Source of the DNA: Scytonema sp. UIC 10036
Lineage (GTDB): Bacteria; Cyanobacteriota; Cyanobacteriia; Cyanobacteriales; Nostocaceae
Assembly: GCF_009725235.1 (NCBI RefSeq)
Contig: NZ_WJFC01000071.1
Location: forward strand, 1-59,269
Reading direction: 5' to 3'
Length of the DNA: 59,269 nt
The translations under genes and the position numbers were made by a program. The notes under the pieces were generated by a model. That model did not search any database. It was not told where the DNA came from and saw only the letters and a list, made by a program, of their open reading frames with translations. How positions within the stretch are numbered: the first letter of the stretch is position 1; every line of letters begins with the position of its first letter. Shown in pieces: positions 17,460 through 25,841 of the stretch.

Positions 17460-17508
17460 TTGTTGGTTGTTAGTGGTTAGTGGTTGGTTGTTAGTTGTTA
17501 GTGGCTGA
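17457..17508 (+). repeat. tandem GTTGTTAGTGG-type repeats
   Basis: About seven imperfect copies of a 7-8-base unit (GTTAGTG, GTTGGTT) directly after the stop codon of the 2TM gene. This is a short tandemly repeated repetitive sequence of the kind common in heterocystous cyanobacteria. Confidence 0.65.
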
Positions 17509-17690
17509 CACGCTTTTTGATAAAGCTGCTTTAACATACTCCGATTTGGATTTTTCTTATACCTGGAGTAGAAAAAGCAGCATCGAATCTAATAATCGGA
17601 TGGATTGGATTGCTAAAGTTGAAACGGTTCAAATGAACGGTTTGTCAATTCAAAATCTAAAATCCACGCATCCAAAATCTAAAATCGATA

Positions 17691-18314
17691 TTACCAACTA
17701 GCTACAGCTTCCTGAACAGCTTCCTGTGCTTTTGCCAAAGATGCTTGGCGAGCATCTTCACCCGCACCAAGGTTTTGCACGTGGATGAATTTAACGTCTG
17801 TAATTCCAAGAAATCCAAAGATCGCTCTTAGGAAAGGCTCTTGATAATCGTAAGGTGCTGCAGGGCTTCCAGGTGAAAAGTCTCCACCTCTAGCTGTCAC
17901 AATCAGCATCTTTTTACCTTCAACTAACCCCTTAAAACCACCATTGGCATCAACAGCAAAGGTGCGACCAGCACGCACAATCTGGTCAATGTAAGCCTTA
18001 AAGGTAGAGGGGATATTAAAGTTGTACATTGGTACACCGAAGACATAACGGTCAGCAGCCAAAAACTCATCCACCAAAGTATCAGATAATTCAATGGCTT
18101 TGACAAGTTCGGGTGAGCGAGCATCTGGTGGAGTAAAAGCTGCTGCAATCCATGATTCGTCTACATGAGGTACTGGATTGTGACCCAAATCCCGGTAAGT
18201 TACCTTATCTCCTGGATGGGCGTTTTTCCAAGTTGAGACAAACTCAGCTGCAAACTTGCGTGAAAAGGAACGTTCTCCACGAGGACTTGAGTCAATATGT
18301 AGGATATGCGCCAT
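17691..18314 (-). CDS. azoR: FMN-dependent NADH-azoreductase
   Basis: A 207-residue flavodoxin-fold quinone/azo reductase. It has HIDSSPRGERSFSRKF (FMN phosphate loop), FGVPMYNFNIPSTFKAYIDQI (family signature), VRAGRTFAV and VTARGGDFS. The enzyme reduces azo dyes and quinones with NADH and protects against electrophiles. It is divergent from an HxlR-family regulator gene, with a 123-bp shared intergenic region carrying repeated motifs, the usual arrangement for quinone- or aldehyde-inducible azoR. Start at ATG 18314; length matches the family. Confidence 0.93.
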   Translation of the reverse strand: MAHILHIDSSPRGERSFSRKFAAEFVSTWKNAHPGDKVTYRDLGHNPVPHVDESWIAAAFTPPDARSPELVKAIELSDTLVDEFLAADRYVFGVPMYNFNIPSTFKAYIDQIVRAGRTFAVDANGGFKGLVEGKKMLIVTARGGDFSPGSPAAPYDYQEPFLRAIFGFLGITDVKFIHVQNLGAGEDARQASLAKAQEAVQEAVASW

Positions 18315-18384
18315 AGTGAAGTATAAAGTATGAAGAATAAGAGTTTTTCCTCATTAACTTTAAGCTATGTAAAGTTACTATGGA

Positions 18385-18411
18385 AAGTAGGCACTTAAAA
18401 GTAAGGTACTT
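18385..18411. promoter_or_regulatory. candidate HxlR operator between azoR and hxlR
   Basis: Two similar near-palindromes lie side by side: AAGTAGGCACTT (18385-18396) and AAGTAAGGTACTT (18399-18411), the latter a perfect 5+5 palindrome around AGG. Tandem sites of this size suit the winged-helix dimers of HxlR regulators. Position in the divergent promoter region and symmetry are seen; binding is inferred. Confidence 0.5.
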
Positions 18412-18437
18412 ACCAAAAAGAAACTGCGAGGTCATAG

Positions 18438-18785
18438 ATGGAAGCTAAAGCGGAAAACCACAGCAGGTTAACTTGTGAAGTGGAAACCACTCTTCGAGTC
18501 ATTGGTGGACGGTGGAAAGTATTGATTATTCGAGAATTGATGGTAGGTGTCAAACGCTTTGGCGAATTACAACGGGCTTTGGACGGAATTACTCAAAAAA
18601 TGTTGACTCAGCAACTCCGGGAGATGGAAGAGGATGGAATTATCTCTCGCAAGGTTTATCCGCAAATTCCTCCAAAAGTAGAATATTCGTTAACTCCTTT
18701 GGGTGAAAGTCTGCAACCAATTCTTTATGCAATGCATGAATGGGGTGTCAAACATCTCTCGAATCAAGTAGGTCATCGCGAATAA
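18438..18785 (+). CDS. HxlR-family transcriptional regulator
   Basis: A 115-residue winged-helix regulator. The family hallmarks are [47 protein letters not shown] and [17 protein letters not shown] single Cys near residue 13 (LTCEVE) sits where YodB/HypR-type members carry their redox- or quinone-sensing cysteine. Divergent from azoR, so it probably represses azoR and itself until electrophile stress. Start at ATG 18438. Confidence 0.9.
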   Translation: MEAKAENHSRLTCEVETTLRVIGGRWKVLIIRELMVGVKRFGELQRALDGITQKMLTQQLREMEEDGIISRKVYPQIPPKVEYSLTPLGESLQPILYAMHEWGVKHLSNQVGHRE

Positions 18786-18842
18786 GGTGATTGGTCGTTT
18801 GTCATTGGTCATTTGTCATTGGTCATTTGTCATTGGTCGTTT
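18786..18842 (+). repeat. tandem ATTTGTCATTGGTC repeats
   Basis: Four head-to-tail copies of a 14-base unit (TTTGTCATTGGTCA) right after the hxlR stop. Complementary to the TGACAAATGAC units elsewhere in the window. Confidence 0.7.
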
Positions 18843-18861
18843 TGCCTTCTTCAAGGCTCAA

Positions 18862-19248
18862 CTATTGTGCGTGCAAATACTCAATCGCTGCCTCTAATTT
18901 TGAGGGGTAAGTTTCAGCAAATTGTTCAAACCAGAGACCTTCAGGCGAATATGGATCTAGTTTATCTAGCCAATCTTGAGCTTGCTTTTTTAAAACTTCT
19001 ATTTTTTTTGCTGCGATTTCTGCTTGCTGAATTCGCTCTTGTTCTAGTTGCTCCTGTCTTTGCAATTCCAAGGCTAAGTCTTTTTGCTCAAACTCAGTCT
19101 TAACTTGTTCTAGAAGATTATCAATAGAATTTGCCGATTTTGATAGTGGTATACTTACCGATCTTGTTGGAATTTGCTGGCTTGGTTCTGGTTTTGGCTG
19201 TTCGTAATTTGCTTTTAATTCAGCTAGTAATTTATCAATTGAATCCAT
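18862..19248 (-). CDS. salt-stress-type protein, Slr1339-like
   Basis: 128 residues. The N-terminus MDSIDKLLAELKANYEQPKP is repeated in weaker form at SANSIDNLLEQVKTEFEQKD. It is followed by a charged coiled coil (LELQRQEQLEQERIQQAEIAAKK) and DWLDKLDPYSPEGLWFEQFAE, the most conserved part. This architecture is that of a cyanobacterial family known from salt-stress studies as Slr1339; molecular function is unknown. Soluble, no membrane segments. Confidence 0.7.
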   Translation of the reverse strand: MDSIDKLLAELKANYEQPKPEPSQQIPTRSVSIPLSKSANSIDNLLEQVKTEFEQKDLALELQRQEQLEQERIQQAEIAAKKIEVLKKQAQDWLDKLDPYSPEGLWFEQFAETYPSKLEAAIEYLHAQ

Positions 19249-19329
19249 ATATTTAGCTACCAGTTATTTACTATAAATGCACTGGACAGATCCCCGACAA
19301 CTTCTGCGAAGTCGGGGATCTAACCAAGC

Positions 19330-19950
19330 TTAATCATTTATAGCATTCAGTAAGACTTCAGCTAGACTCATATCTTCCATATCATCCATAGTGATAGTAT
19401 CGCAAATGTCAAACTTTGCACCCGCTCCTTGCAGTTCATCATCTAGTACTTTCAAAAAACGACTTGCTTGAGCATCTTTACCTACTTGAATAAAAGAGAT
19501 GGCTAATTCTTCATCCCGATCCATACGGCGAGAAGCTTCAATAATGACCTTCATAACCGCTTTGCGATCGTCTGGTTCGCCATCTGTAACGACTAAAATT
19601 GTCTCTCCATTTTCCTTTGTTTGATTGGCACTTTTGCGTTGGAAGTAATTATCAAGAGCGTGTTGCAACACACCTGCTAAGTCTGTACTTCCTGCTGGAT
19701 CGTTCTCTTGAAAAATTTGTGTCACCTTACTAGCAGTGACATTTTCATAACGCTTAAACTTTCCAGAAAAGAGATAAACAGTAATACCATCAGGGTCAAA
19801 TTGTTCGCATTTAGTTGCTAACGCAAAGGTAGATTCTTCTGCTGTAGCCCATCGGCTTTTTCCCCCTTTTTGATCTGGGGTTGCCATACTACCACTTTTG
19901 TCGATAATCAAGGTGTAATCTCGATTTTGTAACATCTCGTAACTTCCCAT
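19330..19950 (-). CDS. von Willebrand factor A domain protein (paralog 1)
   Basis: 206 residues made of one vWA domain. The MIDAS is complete in form: LIIDKSGSM, the Thr/Ser in NDPAGSTDLAGVL, and VVTDGEPDDR. No membrane helix or signal peptide, so it should act in the cytoplasm as a Mg2+-dependent interaction module, like TerY or vWA proteins in MoxR or stress systems. It is about 70 percent identical by eye to the protein at 20733-21338, with a 0.8-kb spacer that holds one unrelated small gene on the other strand. Partners are not in the immediate neighbourhood. Confidence 0.85.
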   Translation of the reverse strand: MGSYEMLQNRDYTLIIDKSGSMATPDQKGGKSRWATAEESTFALATKCEQFDPDGITVYLFSGKFKRYENVTASKVTQIFQENDPAGSTDLAGVLQHALDNYFQRKSANQTKENGETILVVTDGEPDDRKAVMKVIIEASRRMDRDEELAISFIQVGKDAQASRFLKVLDDELQGAGAKFDICDTITMDDMEDMSLAEVLLNAIND

Positions 19951-20400
19951 AATATTTTCTAACTATTTATTTACATATATAGTAATTCTATGGTAAAGCG
20001 ATCGCGTTGTGCCAGTTGAGTAAGTCTCGGAAATTGTTAACTATTGTAAATAACTTTCATATTGTTACAAATTTTAAAGAGAAATTGACGTGGAAAAATA
20101 AATAATCACCATAAAAGTGACTAATTTTTCGCTCCGTGATAAAAATTTTGTAATTTCGTGATAGAGTAACACCGTACATCAGTGGTCGCATCTAATTGCA
20201 CTACATCAAAGGCTTACTCAATAGGTTTAGCCCGTGCAGACCACATATTTAGGCTAAAGATTTCTTACTGTCGTCCGATACTAACTTCACGGATTAAAAA
20301 ATCTGCTTCCTTCGCAAGCAGGTTTCAATCCAAAAATCTCCTAGTACCACACTAGTTCGTTTTTGCTGGCTAATTTTACCTTGAAATGGATCTCATATCT
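19951..20400. other. intergenic, nothing firm
   Basis: AT-rich spacer between the first vWA gene and the small plus-strand gene. It contains one small hairpin, CTGCTTCCTTCGCAAGCAG (20303-20321), and a CAGGTTTCAATCC that resembles the start of the CRISPR repeat but is not followed by it. No gene seen. Confidence 0.45.
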
Positions 20401-20592
20401 ATGAAAAATACAGTGTATCGTACAGCGCTCACGCCCTGGATTGTTGTCCACATACATTCTCTGCAAAAGCGAACGATTGTCGCTCGCTTTCGTAACCGCA
20501 ACGATGCAGATGGGCATTTAGCAGTTTTGCGTCGATTGATGCCTGAAGCTGAGTTGCAAATCGCATTCGATCGCAACTCAACAGATAATTAA
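20401..20592 (+). CDS. small conserved cyanobacterial protein
   Basis: About 63 residues from the ATG at 20401 (MKNTVYRTALTPWIVVHIHS...). The RTIVARFRNRNDADGHLAVLRRLMP segment matches a pattern I know from short uncharacterised cyanobacterial proteins (a DADGHL helix). It is on the opposite strand between two vWA paralogs. Function unknown. Confidence 0.55.
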   Translation: MKNTVYRTALTPWIVVHIHSLQKRTIVARFRNRNDADGHLAVLRRLMPEAELQIAFDRNSTDN

Positions 20593-20732
20593 CGAGTTCA
20601 ATTTGTGTGATTTCCACATGAAGTGCCTGGAGTTTATGATTTCTTTTTGGGCATAAGTACAGTTAATTGCATCTACTGCCCATTTTTCCTAAATGACACG
20701 CTTACCAATGACAAATGACTATTGACAAATAA

Positions 20733-21338
20733 CTAATCAGTAATCGCATTCATCAAGACATCTGCAAGACTCATATCTTCTAAATCATCTAGAGTCAAAG
20801 TATCGCAGATATCAAACTTCGCACCAACGCTTTGCAACTGGTCATCCAAAGCTTTCAAAAACTTAGTCGCCTGGGGATCGGAACCTACTTGGATAATAGA
20901 AATTCCTAATTCTTCATCGCGATCCATCTTGCGAGTTGCATCGATGATAACTTCAAAAACAGCTTTGCGATCGTCTGGTTCTCCATCGGTAACAACCAAA
21001 ATGGTTTCTCCGTTGGGCTTTGTTTTACCCGCAGCTTTGCGTTCAAAGTAATTTTGAGTGGCGTGCAGCAAGACACCCGCTAGATTGGTTGTACCAGCTG
21101 GGTCATTTTCCATAAATATCTGAACCACTTTAGCTGCAGTGACTTGTTCGTAACGTTTGAATTTTCCGGAAAATACGTAAACAGTAATGCCATCGGGGTC
21201 AAATTGCTCGCACTTTCTGGCTAAAGCGAGAGTAGACTCTTGAGCTATATCCCATCTGCTTCTACCACCTGCTTGGTCAGGTGTAGACATACTGCCACTT
21301 TTATCTAAGATTAGGGTGTAATCGCGATCGCTCATCAT
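20733..21338 (-). CDS. von Willebrand factor A domain protein (paralog 2)
   Basis: About 201 residues from the ATG at 21338 (MSDRDYTLILDKSGSMSTPD); AAGGGC precedes it. An upstream in-frame ATG at 21365 would add nine unconserved residues. MIDAS elements are LDKSGSM, AGTTNLAGVL and VVTDGEPDDR. Sequence and length follow paralog 1 throughout, so the pair arose by tandem duplication and then diverged. Cytoplasmic; partner unknown. Confidence 0.85.
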   Translation of the reverse strand: MMSDRDYTLILDKSGSMSTPDQAGGRSRWDIAQESTLALARKCEQFDPDGITVYVFSGKFKRYEQVTAAKVVQIFMENDPAGTTNLAGVLLHATQNYFERKAAGKTKPNGETILVVTDGEPDDRKAVFEVIIDATRKMDRDEELGISIIQVGSDPQATKFLKALDDQLQSVGAKFDICDTLTLDDLEDMSLADVLMNAITD

Positions 21339-21631
21339 ATTGCCCTTCGATTGTTGCTCTATCATTGTTCTAGTTTAACGATTAAGTTTTTCTAACCCTA
21401 AGATTTTTGCATAAATTTTTTATTTCATGCAAAGACGCAGAGGCGCTAAGAAATACTTTGCGACGAGTGCGTCTTTATCCTCAACGTGTCATCCTTTGAA
21501 TTCGCTGCGGCGCATTAATGCTGACAATCCAATTTCTAGTCGCATTTACTAACTACACATTTGACCATTCATATCAATCTTTTCCACTCATTAAATATTA
21601 AATTAATTACATATAGCCTTTCTCAGTCTAA

Positions 21632-21696
21632 TGAGGTACACCCCCCTTTCATCCCCCCTTACTAAGGGGGGACAGAGGGGGGTATTTTGTACCTCA
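21632..21696. repeat. 65-bp palindromic element with C6/G6 hairpin
   Basis: TGAGGTAC at 21632 and GTACCTCA ending at 21696 are 8-bp terminal inverted repeats. Inside, CCCCCCTTA-CTA-AGGGGGG (21653-21671) forms a strong hairpin, flanked by further C and G runs. Such G/C-run palindromes occur in many copies in Nostocales and could be a non-autonomous element or a REP. Confidence 0.7.
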
Positions 21697-22420
21697 CCAA
21701 GTTGAAATTTGCTGTATGTATATTCAGTACACTTAAAATGCGTTCTACAGGGTTGCTACCTACTCTACACAAAGAGTTAAACATCCTCTAAGACGACATT
21801 TTTATGTTGACAACCCAAATATCAAATCGATTTAACAAAAACCACTCAACAGAAATAAGTTCGTATTTGAGTTAAGTTTATCCATCTGGCAAATTCAGAA
21901 AAAAGGGTTTTGAACTTAACTGAGCCGTATTTAGGTAAGAGCGGCGCTGAGAAATAATTATTTCTTTTTATCTACAAAAGGAAACGAAAAAGATTCCTTT
22001 TTCCTTTTTAGCCTACTAATCTTACCCAAAATACTTGTTTCTTTTAGCAAATCCTACCTAAGATAGATACTTAAGAATCTATGAACTAATCTAGAAAAAT
22101 TCCTCAACCACTATTGACAAAATCAATTGCATCTGACAAAAATAGCGTATATAATGTTTTTCAAATTTGTTACAACATAACTGTTATAAGTGATTTAAAG
22201 AGAGGAAAAAAATATTTAATTAGGTCAAAAAAAAAGTTTAAAAAGATTGAAATACCAGATTTTAGTTGATAAATTTTAACTTAATTAATAAAACTGCTAC
22301 TTGGCTAATTCAACTGGAGATAGCCCTTTTGGTTATAGAGTGGTATGAAGACAAGGAAATAGGGAAAAATTCTTCCTGTACTCCCCCCACTTAAACGTAA
22401 TGTCATTTTTCATAGAGTGA
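21697..22420. other. long AT-rich intergenic region, no gene
   Basis: About 720 bp rich in A/T with no coding frame. It contains AGATTCCTTTTTCC-type runs and ends in a short MITE before the second double-glycine peptide gene. Confidence 0.5.
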
Positions 22421-22509
22421 GGACTTACGCAACTCCTCCCCTTTTTCAGGATTGGGGAGAATCTGCAACGCGTAAAATACCCGAAATGCTGTCAAGGCTG
22501 CGTAAGTCC
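22421..22509. mobile_element. 89-bp MITE-like element with 11-bp terminal inverted repeats
   Basis: GGACTTACGCA at 22421 and TGCGTAAGTCC ending at 22509 are perfect 11-bp inverted repeats enclosing a short non-coding core. Such ends belong to a transposon-derived family common in cyanobacteria. No obvious target duplication. It sits 38 bp before the peptide gene and may carry or interrupt its promoter. Confidence 0.65.
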
Positions 22510-22547
22510 ACAAGAGTAGGAAATCACTTTTTTGTAGGAGAAAACAA

Positions 22548-22850
22548 ATGGCACGCATTGAAATTGATGAATTGCGTCCTGCTGGCGCTGAACTGTTTCA
22601 AGATTTTGAAAGCTTCCTTAATGAGCTAAGCGATGGGGAAATGTGGGGTAGCGTAGGGGGCAACGCTGCTCCCACCTTAGCTGAGCTATTAAGTCCGACA
22701 TTAGGAAACGGCAGCATAAATATAACGGCGGGATCGGGCAGCATACCTGTAGATATAACGGGAGGACCAGGCAGCATACCTGTAACGGGGTCTGATAGCA
22801 TCGGTGACCTTTTGGCTAACACCCTCGGTCTAGCTCCTGCTCCGAGATGA
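22548..22850 (+). CDS. double-glycine leader peptide with repetitive core
   Basis: 100 residues. The leader MARIEIDELRPAGAELFQDF...ELSDGEMWGSVGG ends in a double glycine like that of the 3346 gene, with ELS/LSD at -10 to -8. The core is neutral and repetitive: NITAGSGSIPVDITG, GPGSIPVTGSDS, that is, three GSI(P/N) turns, and it ends LGLAPAPR, comparable with the VAPAP end of the other peptide. No Cys. AGGAG precedes the ATG. Its last codons and stop lie in a 32-bp perfect palindrome. Export by a C39-type ABC transporter is inferred; none is nearby. Confidence 0.7.
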   Translation: MARIEIDELRPAGAELFQDFESFLNELSDGEMWGSVGGNAAPTLAELLSPTLGNGSINITAGSGSIPVDITGGPGSIPVTGSDSIGDLLANTLGLAPAPR

Positions 22851-22872
22851 GCGCGATCGCGCTCATCTCGGA
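22841..22872. terminator. 32-bp perfect palindrome over the stop codon
   Basis: TCCGAGATGAGCGCGA is followed immediately by its exact reverse complement, centred on a HIP1 octamer. It covers the last residues and TGA of the peptide gene. As RNA it would make a 16-bp stem without loop slack (in practice 14 bp). There is no U-run, so it may stop transcription weakly, block exonucleases, or act as a protein-binding or extrusion site. Confidence 0.6.
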
Positions 22873-23009
22873 ATACTACGTGGGTTTTGCTAAAAACTCA
22901 AATTCAACTTTTGTTGGGTTGATGAACAAAACCCAACATTTATCAGCATTTGTTGGGTAACGCTTATGCGCTCTACCCAACCTACAATTTCCCTAGCCGA
23001 GCAGTATTG
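22871..23009. mobile_element. MITE-like element, same family as 3869-4100
   Basis: It begins GAATACT and ends AGTATTG, and contains TGTTGGGTTGATGAACAAAA, ACCCAACATTTATCAGCA and CTACCCAACCTACAATTTCC. Flanking decamers GCTCATCTCG (22861) and GCTCAGCTGG (23010) agree at 8 of 10 positions, a possible decayed target duplication. Confidence 0.6.
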
Positions 23010-23330
23010 GCTCAGCTGGCATGAAAAGCGATTTCGATGAATGCTCAATAGCTGTTTTTGAACGATGAGAATTTTCTCATTAACTTTTCATCTTCTTTTC
23101 ATGCATATATTAGATTCTTAGTAGAAAGAAAGTTTTTACTTATCCTGGGTACTTCTGGGTGCTTTACCCCTTTTTCGGCTATCTTCAGTAAAGAACAAAA
23201 ACTGCTAAAAAATTACTCGCTCGGGATTTTTAGTCCTTTTAGGCAAGCAGTCGCTTATGCTATCAACCGCAAACGGATGAAAACTAATATCTATCAAGGG
23301 CTAATAACCGATGAGCGATCGCTGTTATTA
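23010..23330. other. intergenic, no firm gene
   Basis: A 94-codon plus-strand frame with a TTG start crosses this stretch but has no ribosome binding site, no family and a composition like random AT-rich sequence. I leave it uncalled. Confidence 0.4.
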
Positions 23331-23522
23331 TCAAGCTTCTAAAACAATTGAATCAATTGCGACCAGACTGTCATCAAATTTGAGAAACTCAATACCAATC
23401 AAGATATCTGTTCCGACTCCAGGTGCCGTAACCCTTAATCCAATAAATGTTTCTTCAGATTTGCCAAATACTTGGTATGAGGCTTGACTATAAGATGGGC
23501 TTGCCCTGAGAAATAGGTTCAA
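23331..23522 (-). pseudogene. C-terminal remnant of an RTX/Calx-type surface protein
   Basis: 63 residues; VGTDILIGIEFLKFDDSLVAID matches the 'xxTDxLxGIExLxFDD' end motif that follows glycine-rich Ca2+ repeats in RTX and cadherin-like proteins. The nonapeptide repeats themselves are absent. Probably the tail of a deleted large gene. Confidence 0.45.
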
Positions 23523-23744
23523 ACTGATTTATACTTGTCATTCAAGCGCTGCGAAAAACCTGACCACACTTATCCATAAGTCGTTAAGTAGGGAGGTGAA
23601 CCAACAGCGCTAGTTTTTGATTTAATATGAGGGGTACGAAGTACCTGCACAGTATTCCTCCGTCGTTGTTGTCGGAGTTTTTGCCGAGCGTACTAAAATT
23701 TATGTAACATTAACTACAAATAGCATCTTTGATACAAGAAGCAG

Positions 23745-23849
23745 ATGTTTAAAAAGCTGTGGCGCTGGCTGAAAAATTTATTAAAACGCTTTTTGGGACA
23801 TAATCCCCCACCTGCCCCAGAACCTCCAAGAATGCCAAAAAAGACTTAG
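23745..23849 (+). CDS. 34-residue basic/proline-rich ORF
   Basis: MFKKLWRWLKNLLKRF then a proline-rich tail (HNPPPAPEPPRMPKKT). AAGAAGC lies in front of the ATG. The amphipathic cationic start resembles the first residues of a longer cyanobacterial family, so this may be either a microprotein or a surviving 5' end. Low support. Confidence 0.35.
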   Translation: MFKKLWRWLKNLLKRFLGHNPPPAPEPPRMPKKT

Positions 23850-24099
23850 AAGCATAAGTTAGCAGTTCAGTGGGGTAAACTCCGATTATTACGTAAACCA
23901 ATTGTCAATTATTCCTGACATAAAAACATCGCATAAAATTTTTGACACCTTATATATCCTTTTATCCGTAGAAAATGTAGTATATTTTTCAAGTTAAGCG
24001 TTATATCTATGTTCCCTTTGGTGTTAAACTGCTATTGGTTTTGGGTAGCGCTGTAACTTAACTTAACCTGCAAAATTTGCAATTACACTAACGACCTCT

Positions 24100-24741
24100 A
24101 TGAAAAATCTAGCTCTACTATCTGCCACAGCTATCGCCGCTACATCTGGATTGGTTTTCGGGACAATACAAGCTGCCTCTGCTTTAACTTGGAACTGGAA
24201 TTATTCTGGTACTGGCATAACAGCAAGCGGGACTTTCACTACTAATGACACCCCTAACGATTTGGGTTTTTACCAGATTACTGGAATTACTGGTACACGA
24301 AATAATGAAACAATTACTGGTCTGCAAACTGCTGGGACTCCAATACCGGGAAACGAACCTTTTGAGGTTGACAATTTAATTAGTCTGAACACTCGGCAAT
24401 TAACGGGTGACGGTTTTGGGTATTCCACATCAGGAGGAAACTATGTGAGTCCATTTTTCGCTAGTTTTTTGCCGACACCGGGCTATTTAGAGGTTTTTTC
24501 TGCGCCGCCATTCATACCAGGTTTTGAAAATTTTGGCTCAGAAGATAGTGAATTACCTATTAGTTTTTCTGCAACTATAATCACCGTCCCAGAACCCACC
24601 TCTATCCTTAACTTACTCGCCTTCGGTGCTCTCGGCGTTATAAAATTAATTACACGTTACGCTTCGACCAATCAAGAGTCAACTACCTACACCTACCCGA
24701 AGGGAGGTGTAGGCTTGCCAAAAACTAAAGCAAGTCTTTAG
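24100..24741 (+). CDS. PEP-CTERM sorting-signal protein
   Basis: 213 residues. The signal peptide is MKNLALLSATAIAATSGLVFG...ASALT. The body is a low-charge beta-rich domain with many Thr/Gly and aromatic residues. Near the end, VPEPTSILNLLAFGALGVIKL is a PEP-CTERM signal: PEP motif, membrane helix, then RY basic residues. Normally the protein ends a few residues after the basic cluster. Here 28 extra residues (STNQESTTYTYPKGG...) follow, read from an intergenic-type repeat, so the original stop has probably been lost. Exosortase-processed surface or secreted protein; no exosortase nearby. Confidence 0.78.
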   Translation: MKNLALLSATAIAATSGLVFGTIQAASALTWNWNYSGTGITASGTFTTNDTPNDLGFYQITGITGTRNNETITGLQTAGTPIPGNEPFEVDNLISLNTRQLTGDGFGYSTSGGNYVSPFFASFLPTPGYLEVFSAPPFIPGFENFGSEDSELPISFSATIITVPEPTSILNLLAFGALGVIKLITRYASTNQESTTYTYPKGGVGLPKTKASL

Positions 24742-24886
24742 CTCTTAATAGGCAACGCAAGAGTTGGTTAGGTCACTGGGGAGATTGAACAGAAATGTTC
24801 TCAATGACCCTAATTACTGTCACCTTAGCTCCTCAGTGAAGGTGTTTATGGTTAATGCCTGACTTGCCAGCGGCTTGTTCGGGTTT

Positions 24887-25285
24887 TTAATTTTTAGGTA
24901 TACGAGTAAATAAAATCTCTTTCACCCGATCGAATTCCGCTTCAGCCGTGTTAATCGTGTGAGTTGCCCCCAGCGATCGACATTTCTCCAGTTTCCAGTT
25001 GGTGCGACTGGTGATCGCAATCAAACTTGCTCCCATCACCCGTGCGAGCTGGATAGCTGCTACACCAACACCACTGGCACCTGCATGAATCAGTACCGTA
25101 TCACCCGCTTGAAAGTTTGCCTTGTCAATTAAGGCATCGTAGGCGGTAAAGAACACTTCTGGAATTGCCGGTGCTTGTTCAAATGTGAGAATGTAAATCA
25201 TTAGAGTGAAAAACTTAGCGACTGCCAGAAGTAGATTGCGATCGCTAATTATAAATAACGATCGACTCAAGTCACAACTTAACAA
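24887..25285 (-). pseudogene. MDR oxidoreductase (quinone reductase type), central fragment
   Basis: IPEVFFTAYDALIDKANFQAGDTVLIHAGASGVGVAAIQL is the NADPH-binding core (AxxGVG) of medium-chain dehydrogenase/reductases. It is followed by MGASLIAITSRTNWKLEKCRSLGATHTINT. The GroES-like N-terminal domain is replaced by an unrelated leader (about 35 residues) and the C-terminus stops early. Fragment by deletion at both ends. Confidence 0.72.
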
Positions 25286-25311
25286 ATAAAGCTGTTACCA
25301 GAAAATGGACA

Positions 25312-25599
25312 TTAACGTGAGCCAGATGCTGTGGGAGTAAATTGTGCAAACAGCTTTAGCATTTCTCGATTGAATGCGGGGATATCATCGGGTTGACGGC
25401 TTGTAACCCAGTTTCCATCCACCACAACTTCCCGATCTACCCAGTTTCCACCTGCGTTACGTATGTCATCTTGAATTGTGTAGTAACTGGTTAAGGTGCG
25501 CCCCTGCACTAGATTGGCAGATACCAATTCCCAGGGCGCATGACAAATAATGGCAAATGGCTTACCTGCTTGCTGCATTTGCTGGAGGAAGGATTGCAC
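25312..25599 (-). pseudogene. DJ-1/PfpI-family protein, C-terminal half
   Basis: AGKPFAIICHAPWELVSANL contains the nucleophile elbow (ICHAPW, Cys) of PfpI/YhbO-type glyoxalase or deglycase proteins. GRTLTSYYTIQDDIRNAGGNWVDREVVVDGNWVTSRQPDDIPAF is the conserved C-terminus. About 90 N-terminal residues are missing. Upstream, the same frame reads on as ADNAANKAEVQS and then into sequence resembling a cyanobacterial palindromic repeat (25640-25690), suggesting that a repeat insertion broke the gene. Confidence 0.72.
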
Positions 25600-25841
25600 T
25601 TCGGCTTTGTTTGCAGCGTTGTCTGCAAAACACTCGCTTAAAGGTGTTACGCTATCACTACGCCGACGGAGATGTCGCTCAGTTTATCGGTTGCACGCTC
25701 AATCTGAGGGACAGTCAGCTTGTGACTCTCTGCACTAATGACAATCACATCCCCAGTAAAATATAATGGCTTGGTCGGATTGGGAAGGTGCGTTAGTATG
25801 GGTGTAAGTACGCTCGTTCGATTTCAAATAAATAGTGAGTA

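Noticed and set aside
17495..17701. 68-codon plus-strand ORF after the 2TM gene
   Set aside because: Starts in tandem repeats and ends in AAAATCTAAAATC repeats; no coding features.
20330..20345. GTTTCAATCC next to CAGG, similar to the CRISPR repeat start
   Set aside because: Only ten bases agree and no second copy or spacer-like spacing follows.
23058..23342. 94-codon plus-strand ORF
   Set aside because: TTG start without ribosome binding site, no recognisable family, AT-rich composition.
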